A DNA stretch of 6,137 nucleotides, from NCBI GenBank assembly GCA_018676385.1, contig JABHEX010000158.1, positions 1 through 6,137 of the forward strand, given 5' to 3'. The notes below the pieces were generated by a model. It had not been told where the DNA came from. It did no database searches and saw only the letters and a list, made by a program, of their open reading frames with translations. Below, one piece after another: positions 1 to 5,631 of this stretch. Origin of the DNA: Akkermansiaceae bacterium (GTDB lineage Bacteria; Verrucomicrobiota; Verrucomicrobiia; Verrucomicrobiales; Akkermansiaceae). Every line of letters begins with the position of its first letter. Position 1 is the stretch's first letter. Position numbers and translations under genes: made by a program.

Positions 1-264
1 AAAATTCATCTCCACATGCATCCAGCCGAAGTCCGCGTCAAACCAAGGTTTTTTAAATGAATCTAGCATGAATAGCAGCAGGAATAGCAGGCAGATACGT
101 AGCCCTACCGCTAAGCCAATCCCCCAAATGCGAACGTTCTTTTGTTTTTCCAGCGGTGCCCGTTTTGATTCAAGCGAGATATATAGCAGGTTATCAAATC
201 CAAGCACAGCTTGGAGTGCGATCAGTAGGGCGAGGTCTACGATGTTTTCCATGGGCTGATTCAT
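1..264 (-). CDS. TerC-family integral membrane protein, N-terminal part (runs off the window)
   Basis: The complementary strand reads without a stop for 88 codons from an ATG at 264 to the window edge, so only the N-terminus is present. Residues about 8-31 form a first membrane helix containing the LGFDN motif (Asp24), which corresponds to the LG-[IV]-DN motif in helix 1 of TerC proteins. It is followed by a basic, polar loop (residues 32-44) and a second hydrophobic helix at about 45-68. TerC-family proteins are inner-membrane proteins linked to metal-ion efflux (manganese, calcium) or tellurite resistance; the ion handled here cannot be told. A second ATG at 252 (Met5) is an alternative start; no Shine-Dalgarno sequence decides between them. 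The gene diverges from the reductase gene across only 54 bp. Family assignment rests on the helix-1 motif and topology. Confidence 0.72.
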   Translation of the reverse strand, partial: MNQPMENIVDLALLIALQAVLGFDNLLYISLESKRAPLEKQKNVRIWGIGLAVGLRICLLFLLLFMLDSFKKPWFDADFGWMHVEMNF

Positions 265-318
265 TAGCAGTTATACTCATACTTGCCAAGTACGGCTGCT
301 CTCTGGCATCATTTGTCT

Positions 319-1338
319 ATGAGGCAAAAGCGACTTGGAACGAGTGCCATTGTTGTCAGCGATATTTGTATGGGCACGATGACTTTTGGAAAACAATGCG
401 ATAAGTCGCAGAGTTTTCGTATCATGGATAAAGCGCTGGATGCAGGAATTGACTTTTTTGATACCGCCGAGGTTTATCCCGTGCCAGCGACCAATGATAC
501 TGCTGGTCTGACCGAGGAGTGGGTTGGGGAGTGGATGAAAGAAAAAAACCGGGACTCAATAATTATTGCTACCAAGGTAGCGGGTGCGGCTCACGGTTGG
601 TGGAACCCGCCAGTACGTGGCGGAAAGGCAGCGCTGGATCGACATCATATTAGGAAAGCCGTAGAGGGAAGTCTAACACGATTGAAAACCGACTTCATCG
701 ATCTCTATCAGATCCATTGGACAGATCATGGTATGCGCGCCGAAGACACGATAGAGGCCCTTGATGAGCTCGTCTCTGAGGGTAAGGTGCGCGCGATCGG
801 CACAAGCAACGAAAATGCTTATGGGCTGATGAAATCACTCTGGACAAGTGATATGTGCGGACTGGCTCGTTTTGATACTATCCAGAATAATTTTTCGATT
901 AACAACCGTCGGTTTGAGGATGAAATCTCTAATATTTGCATACAGGAAAAGGTTAGCCTGCTTCCCTATAGCCCTCTCGCTGGCGGAGTGCTTACTGGTA
1001 AATACAACGATGGGAAGTATCCAAAGGGTGCTCGTTTTAGTCGTTACTTGCAGAATAAACAGCCTCGGATAAAGGAAATGGCTGAGCGATTCGTTAACGA
1101 TAAGAGCCTTGCAACAACCGCAAAGATAATGGTGCTTGCCAGGGAGCTAGGCATTGATGTGGTAACCTTAGCTACTGCATGGAGTAAGCAGCACAACTTC
1201 GTTGCTTCCACGATTGTTGGGGCCTCGCATGAGGATCAACTTGATCCAATACTCGCCGCAGTAGATGTGACGCTGGATGATGAAACGTTGATAAAAATAG
1301 ATACCATCACAAAAGATATTCTCTACCCAATGGACTGA
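319..1338 (+). CDS. Tas-like aldo/keto reductase (NADP(H)-dependent)
   Basis: This is a 339-residue single-domain aldo/keto reductase of the (alpha/beta)8 barrel type, a cytoplasmic NADP(H)-dependent carbonyl reductase. The catalytic tetrad is complete: Asp48 and Tyr53 in FFDTAEVYP, Lys86 in ATKVAG, and His133 in LYQIHW. The C-terminal part has the cofactor-binding STIVGAS segment (about 297-303). The NDTAGLTEEWVGEW and QIHW stretches, the TIQNNFS motif (187-193) and the length resemble E. coli Tas. Tas was identified as a suppressor of tyrosine auxotrophy, but its physiological substrate is unclear and none can be named here. The ATG at 319 is preferred because MRQKRLG begins at the usual family position; an in-frame TTG at 283 would add 12 residues that do not look like the family. 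No clear Shine-Dalgarno precedes it. A TATACT hexamer at 272-277 could be a -10 element, but I see no matching -35. Confidence 0.9.
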   Translation: MRQKRLGTSAIVVSDICMGTMTFGKQCDKSQSFRIMDKALDAGIDFFDTAEVYPVPATNDTAGLTEEWVGEWMKEKNRDSIIIATKVAGAAHGWWNPPVRGGKAALDRHHIRKAVEGSLTRLKTDFIDLYQIHWTDHGMRAEDTIEALDELVSEGKVRAIGTSNENAYGLMKSLWTSDMCGLARFDTIQNNFSINNRRFEDEISNICIQEKVSLLPYSPLAGGVLTGKYNDGKYPKGARFSRYLQNKQPRIKEMAERFVNDKSLATTAKIMVLARELGIDVVTLATAWSKQHNFVASTIVGASHEDQLDPILAAVDVTLDDETLIKIDTITKDILYPMD

Positions 1339-1419
1339 CGATGGTCTTATTGTTAGATGAGGGAACTTAGTTTGAGGTCATTTGCTTTGATTGCCTGCCC
1401 CCCCTAATGCCGATCAAGT

Positions 1420-1480
1420 GCTAGGTGCTGCATTACAAAGCCTTGTCTTGCCTAATCGCAGACCATGACCTAGCTTTTTT
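1420..1480 (+). terminator. Possible long-loop terminator or small structured RNA after the reductase gene
   Basis: An outer stem GCTAGGT (1420-1426) with ACCTAGC (1468-1474) is followed directly by six T (1475-1480). Inside it CTGCATTA (1428-1435) can pair with TAAT-C-GCAG (1453-1461) with one bulged C. The layout of stem then U-run is that of an intrinsic terminator, placed 82 bp after the reductase stop codon. The total hairpin is larger and less GC-rich than a standard terminator, so it may instead be the 3' end of a small RNA or an attenuator. Pairing was done by eye only. Confidence 0.4.
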
Positions 1481-1484
1481 ACTA

Positions 1485-1600
1485 CCGTGACTGATAAGAA
1501 ACTTTCATTACGAATTAATGCGCCGAGCTTTAACTCGGGTAACTGGATCTATGTTTTTAATGACGCCCTAGTAGTATTGAGTCACGGCAAGGGGTTTTTT
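1485..1600 (+). other. Candidate structured 5' leader or small RNA upstream of the CBM9-like gene
   Basis: CCGTGACT (1485-1492) is exactly complementary to AGTCACGG (1580-1587) and could close a roughly 100-nt domain. Within it are two adjacent small hairpins: CATTA/TAATG (1506-1510 with 1516-1520, 5-nt loop) and CCGAG/CTCGG (1523-1527 with 1534-1538, 6-nt loop). A GGGGTTTTTT run (1591-1600) follows the closing stem, 27 bp before the CBM9-like start codon. Such a multi-helix domain ending in a U-run resembles a riboswitch or attenuator, but I recognise no known class and only short helices support it. No convincing ORF lies in this 289-bp gap; the longest I noticed is 17 codons, from 1519. 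Confidence 0.3.
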
Positions 1601-1627
1601 AACCATCAAGTGGATAAGGGATAGACA

Positions 1628-2389
1628 ATGGGTAGTATGAAAAAATACTGTTGCCCACGTGTTGCCGCACCACTCCGATTGGACGGCTTTATAACAGACC
1701 CAGCTTGGCGGGATGTGCCATGGACCGATGACTTTCAGGACATCACAGGAGATACTGAGTTAAAGCCCAGATTTCGTACTCGTGCCAAAATGGCGTGGGA
1801 CGATACTTATTTCTATGTTGCCGCTGAAATGGTGGAGCCACATGTCTGGGGGACGATCACCAAGCAGAACGAAATCATGTTCAATGACAACGATTTCGAA
1901 GTCTTTATTGATCCTGATGGAGACTCTAAGAATTATTACGAACTTGAGATAAATGCTCTTGGTACTATCTGGGAGCTAAGCTTGCCTAAACCATACAGCG
2001 AAGGGGGCGTGCCGATCCTTGGCTGCAACTTACCCGGCCTAATCCATAAGGTAGGTGTGAATGGTACCCTCAACGATCCCTTTACCCAAAATGAAGGCTG
2101 GTCTGTTGAGATCGCGTTTCCATGGAATGATCTTGCCAAGTATAATCGAGGTCGTGACACACCACCATCAGCTGGAGACATGTGGAAAATTAATTTTTCG
2201 CGTGTTCAGTGGCAACATGAAGTCATTGATGGCAAGTATATCAGAATACCGCCACATGGAGCTGACCTATGTGCAGGTCTTAATCCTGAGGACCAGCAAC
2301 ATCCAGAAGATAATTGGGTTTGGAGCCCACAAGGGGTTGTAAACATGCATATCCCTGAGCGATGGGGCGAAGTCACCTTTGAAAACTAA
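1628..2389 (+). CDS. CBM9-like carbohydrate-binding protein (DOMON-type beta sandwich)
   Basis: The 253-residue product is essentially one carbohydrate-binding family 9-like domain. Recognisable blocks are LDGFITDPAW (18-27), the WDDTYFYVAAEM strand (57-68), NDFEVFIDPDGDS (88-100), YYELEINALGTIWEL (103-117), EGWSVEIAFPW (156-166), GDMWKINFSRV (183-193), and a C-terminal NWVWSPQG...MHIPERWG block (229-247). CBM9 modules bind reducing ends of xylan and cellulose, and stand-alone members are common in Verrucomicrobiota and Bacteroidota near polysaccharide-use genes; no ligand can be assigned. There is no signal peptide: the N-terminus goes straight into the domain. That is unusual for a glycan binder and suggests a cytoplasmic protein or a different export route. 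AAGGG at 1616-1620, 7 nt before the ATG at 1628, supports this start over Met4. The TAA stop shares its last A with the next gene's ATG, implying translational coupling. Confidence 0.82.
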   Translation: MGSMKKYCCPRVAAPLRLDGFITDPAWRDVPWTDDFQDITGDTELKPRFRTRAKMAWDDTYFYVAAEMVEPHVWGTITKQNEIMFNDNDFEVFIDPDGDSKNYYELEINALGTIWELSLPKPYSEGGVPILGCNLPGLIHKVGVNGTLNDPFTQNEGWSVEIAFPWNDLAKYNRGRDTPPSAGDMWKINFSRVQWQHEVIDGKYIRIPPHGADLCAGLNPEDQQHPEDNWVWSPQGVVNMHIPERWGEVTFEN

Positions 2390-2595
2390 TGTTTGATCCT
2401 TACGATATTCTTGCTTGGGTTATTTTCGGATCTTTTGGGATGGTCTACGTGGCGTATGGGAAATGGAAAGATCTCTGGCAGCCTAAATTACTCGGGTTTG
2501 GGCTTATGTTTCTCCCCTACTTTGTTTCAAGTTCAATGTGGCTCTGGATCATCGGGGGAATACTGAGTCTCGCGATCTTCGTTGCTCGGGATTAG
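2389..2595 (+). CDS. Small two-helix inner-membrane protein
   Basis: This is a 68-residue hydrophobic protein with a first membrane segment at about residues 7-23 (ILAWVIFGSFGMVYVAYGK), a short basic loop (KWKDLWQPK, about 25-33), and a second hydrophobic region at about 34-65 containing GLMFLPYFVSS. The pattern G-x-x-G-M-x-Y-x-x-Y-G-K ... G-x-x-L-M-x-x-P-Y-F-V resembles small uncharacterised membrane proteins often loosely labelled amino acid transport proteins; I do not think transport is established for them. It overlaps the CBM9-like gene by one base (TAATG), so the two are almost certainly co-transcribed. Its TAG stop codon (2593-2595) is also the first three bases of the downstream inverted repeat, so the repeat may have replaced the original gene end. 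Confidence 0.7.
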   Translation: MFDPYDILAWVIFGSFGMVYVAYGKWKDLWQPKLLGFGLMFLPYFVSSSMWLWIIGGILSLAIFVARD

Positions 2596-2682
2596 GGAGG
2601 GCGGACATTCTTGTCCGCCGGCAACCCAAGCTGATCGACCTCACACATCCTCTGCTGTGGACAAGAATGTCCGCCCTCCCTA
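2593..2682. repeat. REP/BIME-like inverted repeat
   Basis: Two 24-bp arms (2593-2616 and 2659-2682) are perfect reverse complements separated by 42 bp. The left arm region also folds on its own into a hairpin: GGCGGACA (2600-2607), loop TTCT, TGTCCGCC (2612-2619). The right arm has a shorter version, GGACA-AGAA-TGTCC (2659-2672). This architecture of two palindromic units in opposite orientation matches bacterial interspersed REP pairs, which are mobilised by RAYT-type transposases; no transposase is present in the window. In RNA it would form a strong 24-bp hairpin that could protect or end the upstream transcript. That the unit is repeated elsewhere in the genome is inferred, not visible here. 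Confidence 0.75.
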
Positions 2683-2702
2683 GGGTTAATCCCCCTCCAC
2701 GT

Positions 2703-2727
2703 TCAGATCCGCGATCTGACCTTTTTT
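2703..2727 (+). terminator. Intrinsic terminator of the CBM9-like/membrane protein unit
   Basis: A perfect 7-bp stem TCAGATC (2703-2709) with GATCTGA (2713-2719), loop CGC, is followed by CC and six T (2722-2727). It lies just beyond the REP-like repeat and 137 bp before the precursor gene, so it separates the two transcription units. Confidence 0.75.
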
Positions 2728-2783
2728 ATAAGTGGAAGGCTGAGTTAAAAGACCGATACGAGAGACTCCCTGTGTAGTGATTT

Positions 2784-2804
2784 TACTTTTTCTTTTAAAA
2801 AGTA
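2784..2804. promoter_or_regulatory. AT-rich palindrome upstream of the peptide precursor gene
   Basis: TACTTTTT (2784-2791) and AAAAAGTA (2797-2804) are exact reverse complements around a 5-bp CTTTT spacer. It lies 59 bp upstream of the precursor start and just before a TTGTCA hexamer (2812-2817) that could be a -35 element; no good -10 sits at the standard distance (CAATAG at 2837-2842 is 19 bp away). The site could be an operator for the MNIO unit, or simply a weak AT-rich hairpin. No Shine-Dalgarno lies at a useful distance from 2864: AGAGGA at 2841-2846 is 17 nt away. Confidence 0.35.
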
Positions 2805-2863
2805 GAATTAATTGTCACGAAATCCTGCTTGCACCGCAATAGAGGATGAATTAACTAAAACCT

Positions 2864-3208
2864 ATGAAAATATCATCAAACACGCTCAAAACCATTGCCG
2901 TTTCTGCAGGAATTTCAGCTACCGTTGTTGGTTTAGGCTCAGCAGCTGCTGAGAACGGCCAACCTCGCCCTACAGTTTACCCACATCCTCCTATCCAAGC
3001 AAAACATGTCGTAGTGAGGCCAAAACACAAGACAGCAAAGGGCTTTTTCACTGAAGCTGACATCAATAAGGATGGTAAACTTAGCGCCAAAGAATTTAAC
3101 AAGGCGTATGTGGCTATCATTGCTCAAGAAAAAGCAAAGGCTGCACAGGCTAAGCGGCCAATACCACCGCATGACCCAAACGGCTGTCCTGGTTGCGGAC
3201 TTGGCTAA
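2864..3208 (+). CDS. Secreted EF-hand peptide with C-terminal CPGC tail, probable MNIO (RiPP) precursor
   Basis: The 114-residue product has three parts. Residues 1 to about 29 are a Sec signal peptide: Lys2, a hydrophobic core (about 10-25), and a small-residue GSAAA cleavage region. A Pro/His/Lys-rich linker (about 32-58) leads to a canonical EF-hand loop at 66-77, with Asp66, Asn68, Asp70, Gly71, Lys72, Ser74 and Glu77 at the calcium-ligand positions, flanked by FFTEA and FNKAYVAIIA helices. The tail (99-114) is Pro-rich and ends in NGCPGCGLG, holding the only two cysteines (108, 111). The MNIO gene starts 18 bp downstream, making this the likely substrate, with Cys108 and/or Cys111 as the likely modified residues. 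Bufferins are established MNIO products with signal peptides and modified cysteines. A single EF-hand often needs a partner hand or dimer. The substrate role is inferred from context; the alternative is a plain periplasmic calcium- or metal-binding protein. Confidence 0.78.
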   Translation: MKISSNTLKTIAVSAGISATVVGLGSAAAENGQPRPTVYPHPPIQAKHVVVRPKHKTAKGFFTEADINKDGKLSAKEFNKAYVAIIAQEKAKAAQAKRPIPPHDPNGCPGCGLG

Positions 3209-3226
3209 AACGCTTCAATAAAATCC

Positions 3227-4081
3227 ATGCCTCACGTCGGACTTTCGTTAATGCCTGAGACTCAGTTCTTACAGGCATCCATGCCTTTAATTGAAGCTGG
3301 CGATGTTGAGGCTCTAGAATGGAGCTTTGACACAGGTTGGAAAAATGGAGTCAGAGATTGGCTCTCTAACTTGATCAATGTCTACTCTGAAGCAGGACGC
3401 CTAACTGGCCACGGAGTGCACTTTTCATTACTTTCCGCGGAATGGACTGATCGTCAGCAAGGCTGGTTGGATCAATTTAGAGAGGAAGTCACACGTCACC
3501 AATACCTCCACCATACCGAGCACTTTGGTTTTATGACCGCTGGTGACTTCCACCGCAGTGCTCCCTTACCCGTTCCCTTAACCAATAGCACTCTTAAGCT
3601 GGGAAGAGAACGATTTTCACAACTTGCAGAGGTCGCTCCCTGCCCATTGGGTATCGAAAACCTAGCGTTGGCACTATCGATTGATGACGCACTGCAACAA
3701 CATGAATTTCTTGAAAAAATTGTTACTCCAGCTAATGGATTTCTATTACTCGACCTCCACAATATATATTGCCAGCTGTGTAACTTTAACTTATCGCCCG
3801 CTGAGTTATTAGACAATTACCCATTCCACTTGGTCCGTGAGATTCATGTTAGCGGAGGCTCATGGGCGCCGACCGCTAGTTCGAATTCCCCTATTCGACG
3901 AGATACTCACGACGATGATGTGCCAGCCGAAGTCTTTTCATTACTCGAGCATGTACTTCCTCGCTGCCCTGATGTAGAAGTCGTATTTCTTGAGAGACTG
4001 GGAAACACTCTTCAAGAGCATCAATTCGAGCAATTTCGTAAAGACTTTCTCACTCTCAAATCAATAGTCGCTAATGGATAA
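3227..4081 (+). CDS. DUF692-family multinuclear non-heme iron oxidase (MNIO), probable RiPP-modifying enzyme
   Basis: The 284-residue protein has the full motif series of the DUF692/MNIO TIM-barrel family: GHGVHFS (His62, His65), HTEHFGF (His99), LGIENLA (Glu144, Asn145), LLLDLHNIY (Asp176, His178, Asn179), REIHVSGGSW (His207), DTHDDDVP (Asp226, His228), and VVFLERLG (Glu256, Arg257). These correspond to the metal ligands and nearby polar residues of the two- or three-iron site. Characterised relatives act on peptide cysteines: MbnB (oxazolone-thioamide in methanobactin), TglH (removal of the Cys beta-carbon), and bufferin enzymes (thiooxazoles). The length is typical. The closely spaced upstream gene supplies a Cys-containing peptide, and the downstream gene overlaps by 8 bp (4074-4081). 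Nearly all MNIOs need a partner protein with a recognition domain. No obvious Shine-Dalgarno precedes the ATG at 3227, so translation may be coupled to the precursor. The family call is firm; the reaction is inferred. Confidence 0.9.
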   Translation: MPHVGLSLMPETQFLQASMPLIEAGDVEALEWSFDTGWKNGVRDWLSNLINVYSEAGRLTGHGVHFSLLSAEWTDRQQGWLDQFREEVTRHQYLHHTEHFGFMTAGDFHRSAPLPVPLTNSTLKLGRERFSQLAEVAPCPLGIENLALALSIDDALQQHEFLEKIVTPANGFLLLDLHNIYCQLCNFNLSPAELLDNYPFHLVREIHVSGGSWAPTASSNSPIRRDTHDDDVPAEVFSLLEHVLPRCPDVEVVFLERLGNTLQEHQFEQFRKDFLTLKSIVANG

Positions 4082-4304
4082 ACCCTATATCGATGAAGAA
4101 CTCGCCGCTTCGCAGCAGCAGATGGTTGAAATTTTCGCCAACTGCACCAGTAGCGATGAGCTGATGAATGAGATTGAGAAATCAGATATTCAATCGGAGC
4201 TAAAGGTGTGGCTGCAGGGCTGCCAACCGGATATGCTAGAAACAGCTGCGAGTTTAGTAAAAAAATGGGGCTCCACTTCACCTGACGATGGAGTTGGTCT
4301 TTAG
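4074..4304 (+). CDS. Small acidic helical protein coupled to the MNIO, candidate partner
   Basis: I cannot name the family of this 76-residue protein. It is acidic in the N-terminal half (many Glu and Asp in residues 7-45), predicted mostly helical, with no signal peptide or membrane segment, so it is cytoplasmic. Its most distinctive part is ELKVWLQGCQPDMLETAASL (42-61) followed by VKKWG (62-66); it has cysteines at 24 and 50. The start ATG at 4074 overlaps the last codons of the MNIO gene by 8 bp, implying translational coupling and probably matched amounts of the two proteins. Known MNIOs work with partner proteins (MbnC, TglI, BufC) that bind the precursor, and this gene sits in that place. 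At 76 residues it is much shorter than those partners and shows no recognisable recognition element, so the role is positional inference. The 79 bp after it hold no convincing terminator before the convergent polymerase gene. Confidence 0.7.
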   Translation: MDKPYIDEELAASQQQMVEIFANCTSSDELMNEIEKSDIQSELKVWLQGCQPDMLETAASLVKKWGSTSPDDGVGL

Positions 4305-4383
4305 ATTTACCCAATCCCCTGCTCGAGCAACTTTTACTCAGCATAAGCTTCGACCCCAATGAGAAATTTTTTGAGTGAGGTAG

Positions 4384-5631
4384 TCAGTCTTTCTCCACAT
4401 CCAGATCCGGGATGTGGCCAAAGGAAATACGCATCGGAGCGGCTTCGATAGCGTTGTGGGCACCGCCGATGTAAATGGATTGTCTGCCAAATTTCTGCAC
4501 CAGTTTATCCATCGATTCGTTGAGCACTTGATGGTTTGTTTTTTCGGTTTGAACAGGGTGCTCCTTTTCATCGGTGAATAATGATGGGGTGTAATTGTCA
4601 ACGTGGGTGAGACGACCTAACACCATGGATACCTTGATCAGGTGTTCGGCATGGTGTGGACGTTGTTTCCAGAGGTGGCTGGCCGCGCGTGCAAGCATCA
4701 GGGAGTCATCAGTGGCTTCTAACACTATTTCATTAGACCACCTGCCTCCGCGGAGGTATGAAATTGAGAGATCGTAGCTGCACGTCAACATTCCGTGACT
4801 ACGCAGCCGCTGTGCCGCCTTCTGGGTGAGTTTATGTAGCACTTGTAGGCCGCCGTCGGGATGGCGTTTTTCTGGAGGGAGCACATGGCTATGGCCAATA
4901 CTCCGGCGTATAGTTTCTGCCTCAGGAATCTCTTTGCCGCGCATCTGGAACCAGATTCGGTCTCCCTCTACGCCACCCCATGCAGTGTGAAGTTGTTGTC
5001 GTGTTGCATTACAGAGCGCACGTACGTCATGGATACCGTGGGCGTGCAGACGTAGTTCCATGCCGCGTCCAATGCCGTGTATGTCACGTAGCTCGAGGTC
5101 GTAGAGGATTTCAGGAAGGTCATCGTGATTGATAATGAGTAGTCCATCTGGTTTGCGCATCTTCGATGCCATTTTAGCAAGCCATTTGTTAGATGCAGCA
5201 CCTACTGAACCGTTAATCCAAGGACCTACTTGATCGTGGATCGCCCGTTTGATATCGAGTCCAATTTTTTCTACGGTTTGTGGCTCTCGTAGGTTATAAG
5301 GAAGCCAGCACCACATTTCATCGATAGATAATACTGCTTCGACGTGAATACACGATTCTACTGCTGCCACTAGTTGGTGATGTAGTTCTACATACTTCGT
5401 AGGCCGTGCTTCTACTATTTGGATACCTGGGCATAGTATCCGCGCGTCACTCACACGAGTTCCGGTTTTGATGCCATGTGCCTTTGCCTCGTAGCTTGCT
5501 GCAATACAGCAAGAGCTTTCCGCTAATATAGGTGCCACTCCGACGGGAGCTCCGCGAAGCGATGGTTGCATATGTTGCTCTGCAGAAGCAAAGTAGGCGT
5601 CAAAATCAACAAATAGTGAGGTGAGATCCAT
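4384..5631 (-). CDS. Y-family (DinB/UmuC-type) translesion DNA polymerase
   Basis: The 415-residue product is an error-prone DNA polymerase that copies past damaged template bases. Catalytic residues are present: Asp9 in LFVDFDAYFAS, and Asp104-Glu105 in LSIDEMW (SIDEA in most relatives). Other family landmarks are AASYEAKAHGIKTGT (44-58, fingers), the GSVGAASNKWLAKMASKM and RKPDGL region (141-163), and a helix-hairpin-helix segment (179-200, DIHGIGRGMELRLHAHGI). The little-finger domain fills about 230-345. The protein ends in MRISFGHIPDLDVEKD rather than a C-terminal clamp-binding motif; an internal TPSLF (about 348-352) could serve that role. The ending suggests a UmuC/ImuB-like branch rather than classic Pol IV. 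The ATG at 5631 is chosen over an in-frame TTG at 5637 because it directly begins the palm domain. It follows the LysM gene by 72 bp on the same strand, and a LexA-type operator overlaps its start codon. Confidence 0.9.
   Translation of the reverse strand: MDLTSLFVDFDAYFASAEQHMQPSLRGAPVGVAPILAESSCCIAASYEAKAHGIKTGTRVSDARILCPGIQIVEARPTKYVELHHQLVAAVESCIHVEAVLSIDEMWCWLPYNLREPQTVEKIGLDIKRAIHDQVGPWINGSVGAASNKWLAKMASKMRKPDGLLIINHDDLPEILYDLELRDIHGIGRGMELRLHAHGIHDVRALCNATRQQLHTAWGGVEGDRIWFQMRGKEIPEAETIRRSIGHSHVLPPEKRHPDGGLQVLHKLTQKAAQRLRSHGMLTCSYDLSISYLRGGRWSNEIVLEATDDSLMLARAASHLWKQRPHHAEHLIKVSMVLGRLTHVDNYTPSLFTDEKEHPVQTEKTNHQVLNESMDKLVQKFGRQSIYIGGAHNAIEAAPMRISFGHIPDLDVEKD

Noticed and set aside
68..259. 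63-codon plus-strand open frame opposite the TerC-family gene
   Set aside because: It is the antisense shadow of a recognisable membrane protein; its Ser/Arg-rich product has no family features.
264..319. Divergent promoters between the TerC-family and reductase genes
   Set aside because: TATACT (272-277) resembles a -10 element, but there is no -35 hexamer at a proper distance on either strand.
1485..1600. Match to a known riboswitch class (TPP, c-di-GMP, ZTP, cobalamin, SAM considered)
   Set aside because: None of the conserved core sequences of these classes could be found in the region.
2593..2682. Possible CRISPR repeat pair
   Set aside because: There are only two units, they are inverted and not direct, and the spacer is a single 42-bp stretch; this fits a REP pair.
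2538..2777. 79-codon plus-strand open frame across the end of the small membrane gene and the repeat
   Set aside because: It is out of frame with the membrane protein gene and is made largely of repeat and terminator sequence; the product resembles no protein family.
3496..3816. 106-codon minus-strand open frame inside the MNIO gene
   Set aside because: It lies wholly antisense to conserved metal-ligand motifs and its product looks random.
4021..4359. 112-codon minus-strand open frame opposite the MNIO end and the 76-residue gene
   Set aside because: It is antisense to two coupled genes, with no start signal and a Ser/Arg-rich product typical of shadows.
4305..4383. Shared bidirectional terminator between the convergent units
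   Set aside because: There is a T-rich stretch (4366-4372), but only 4-5 bp weak stems precede it on either strand.
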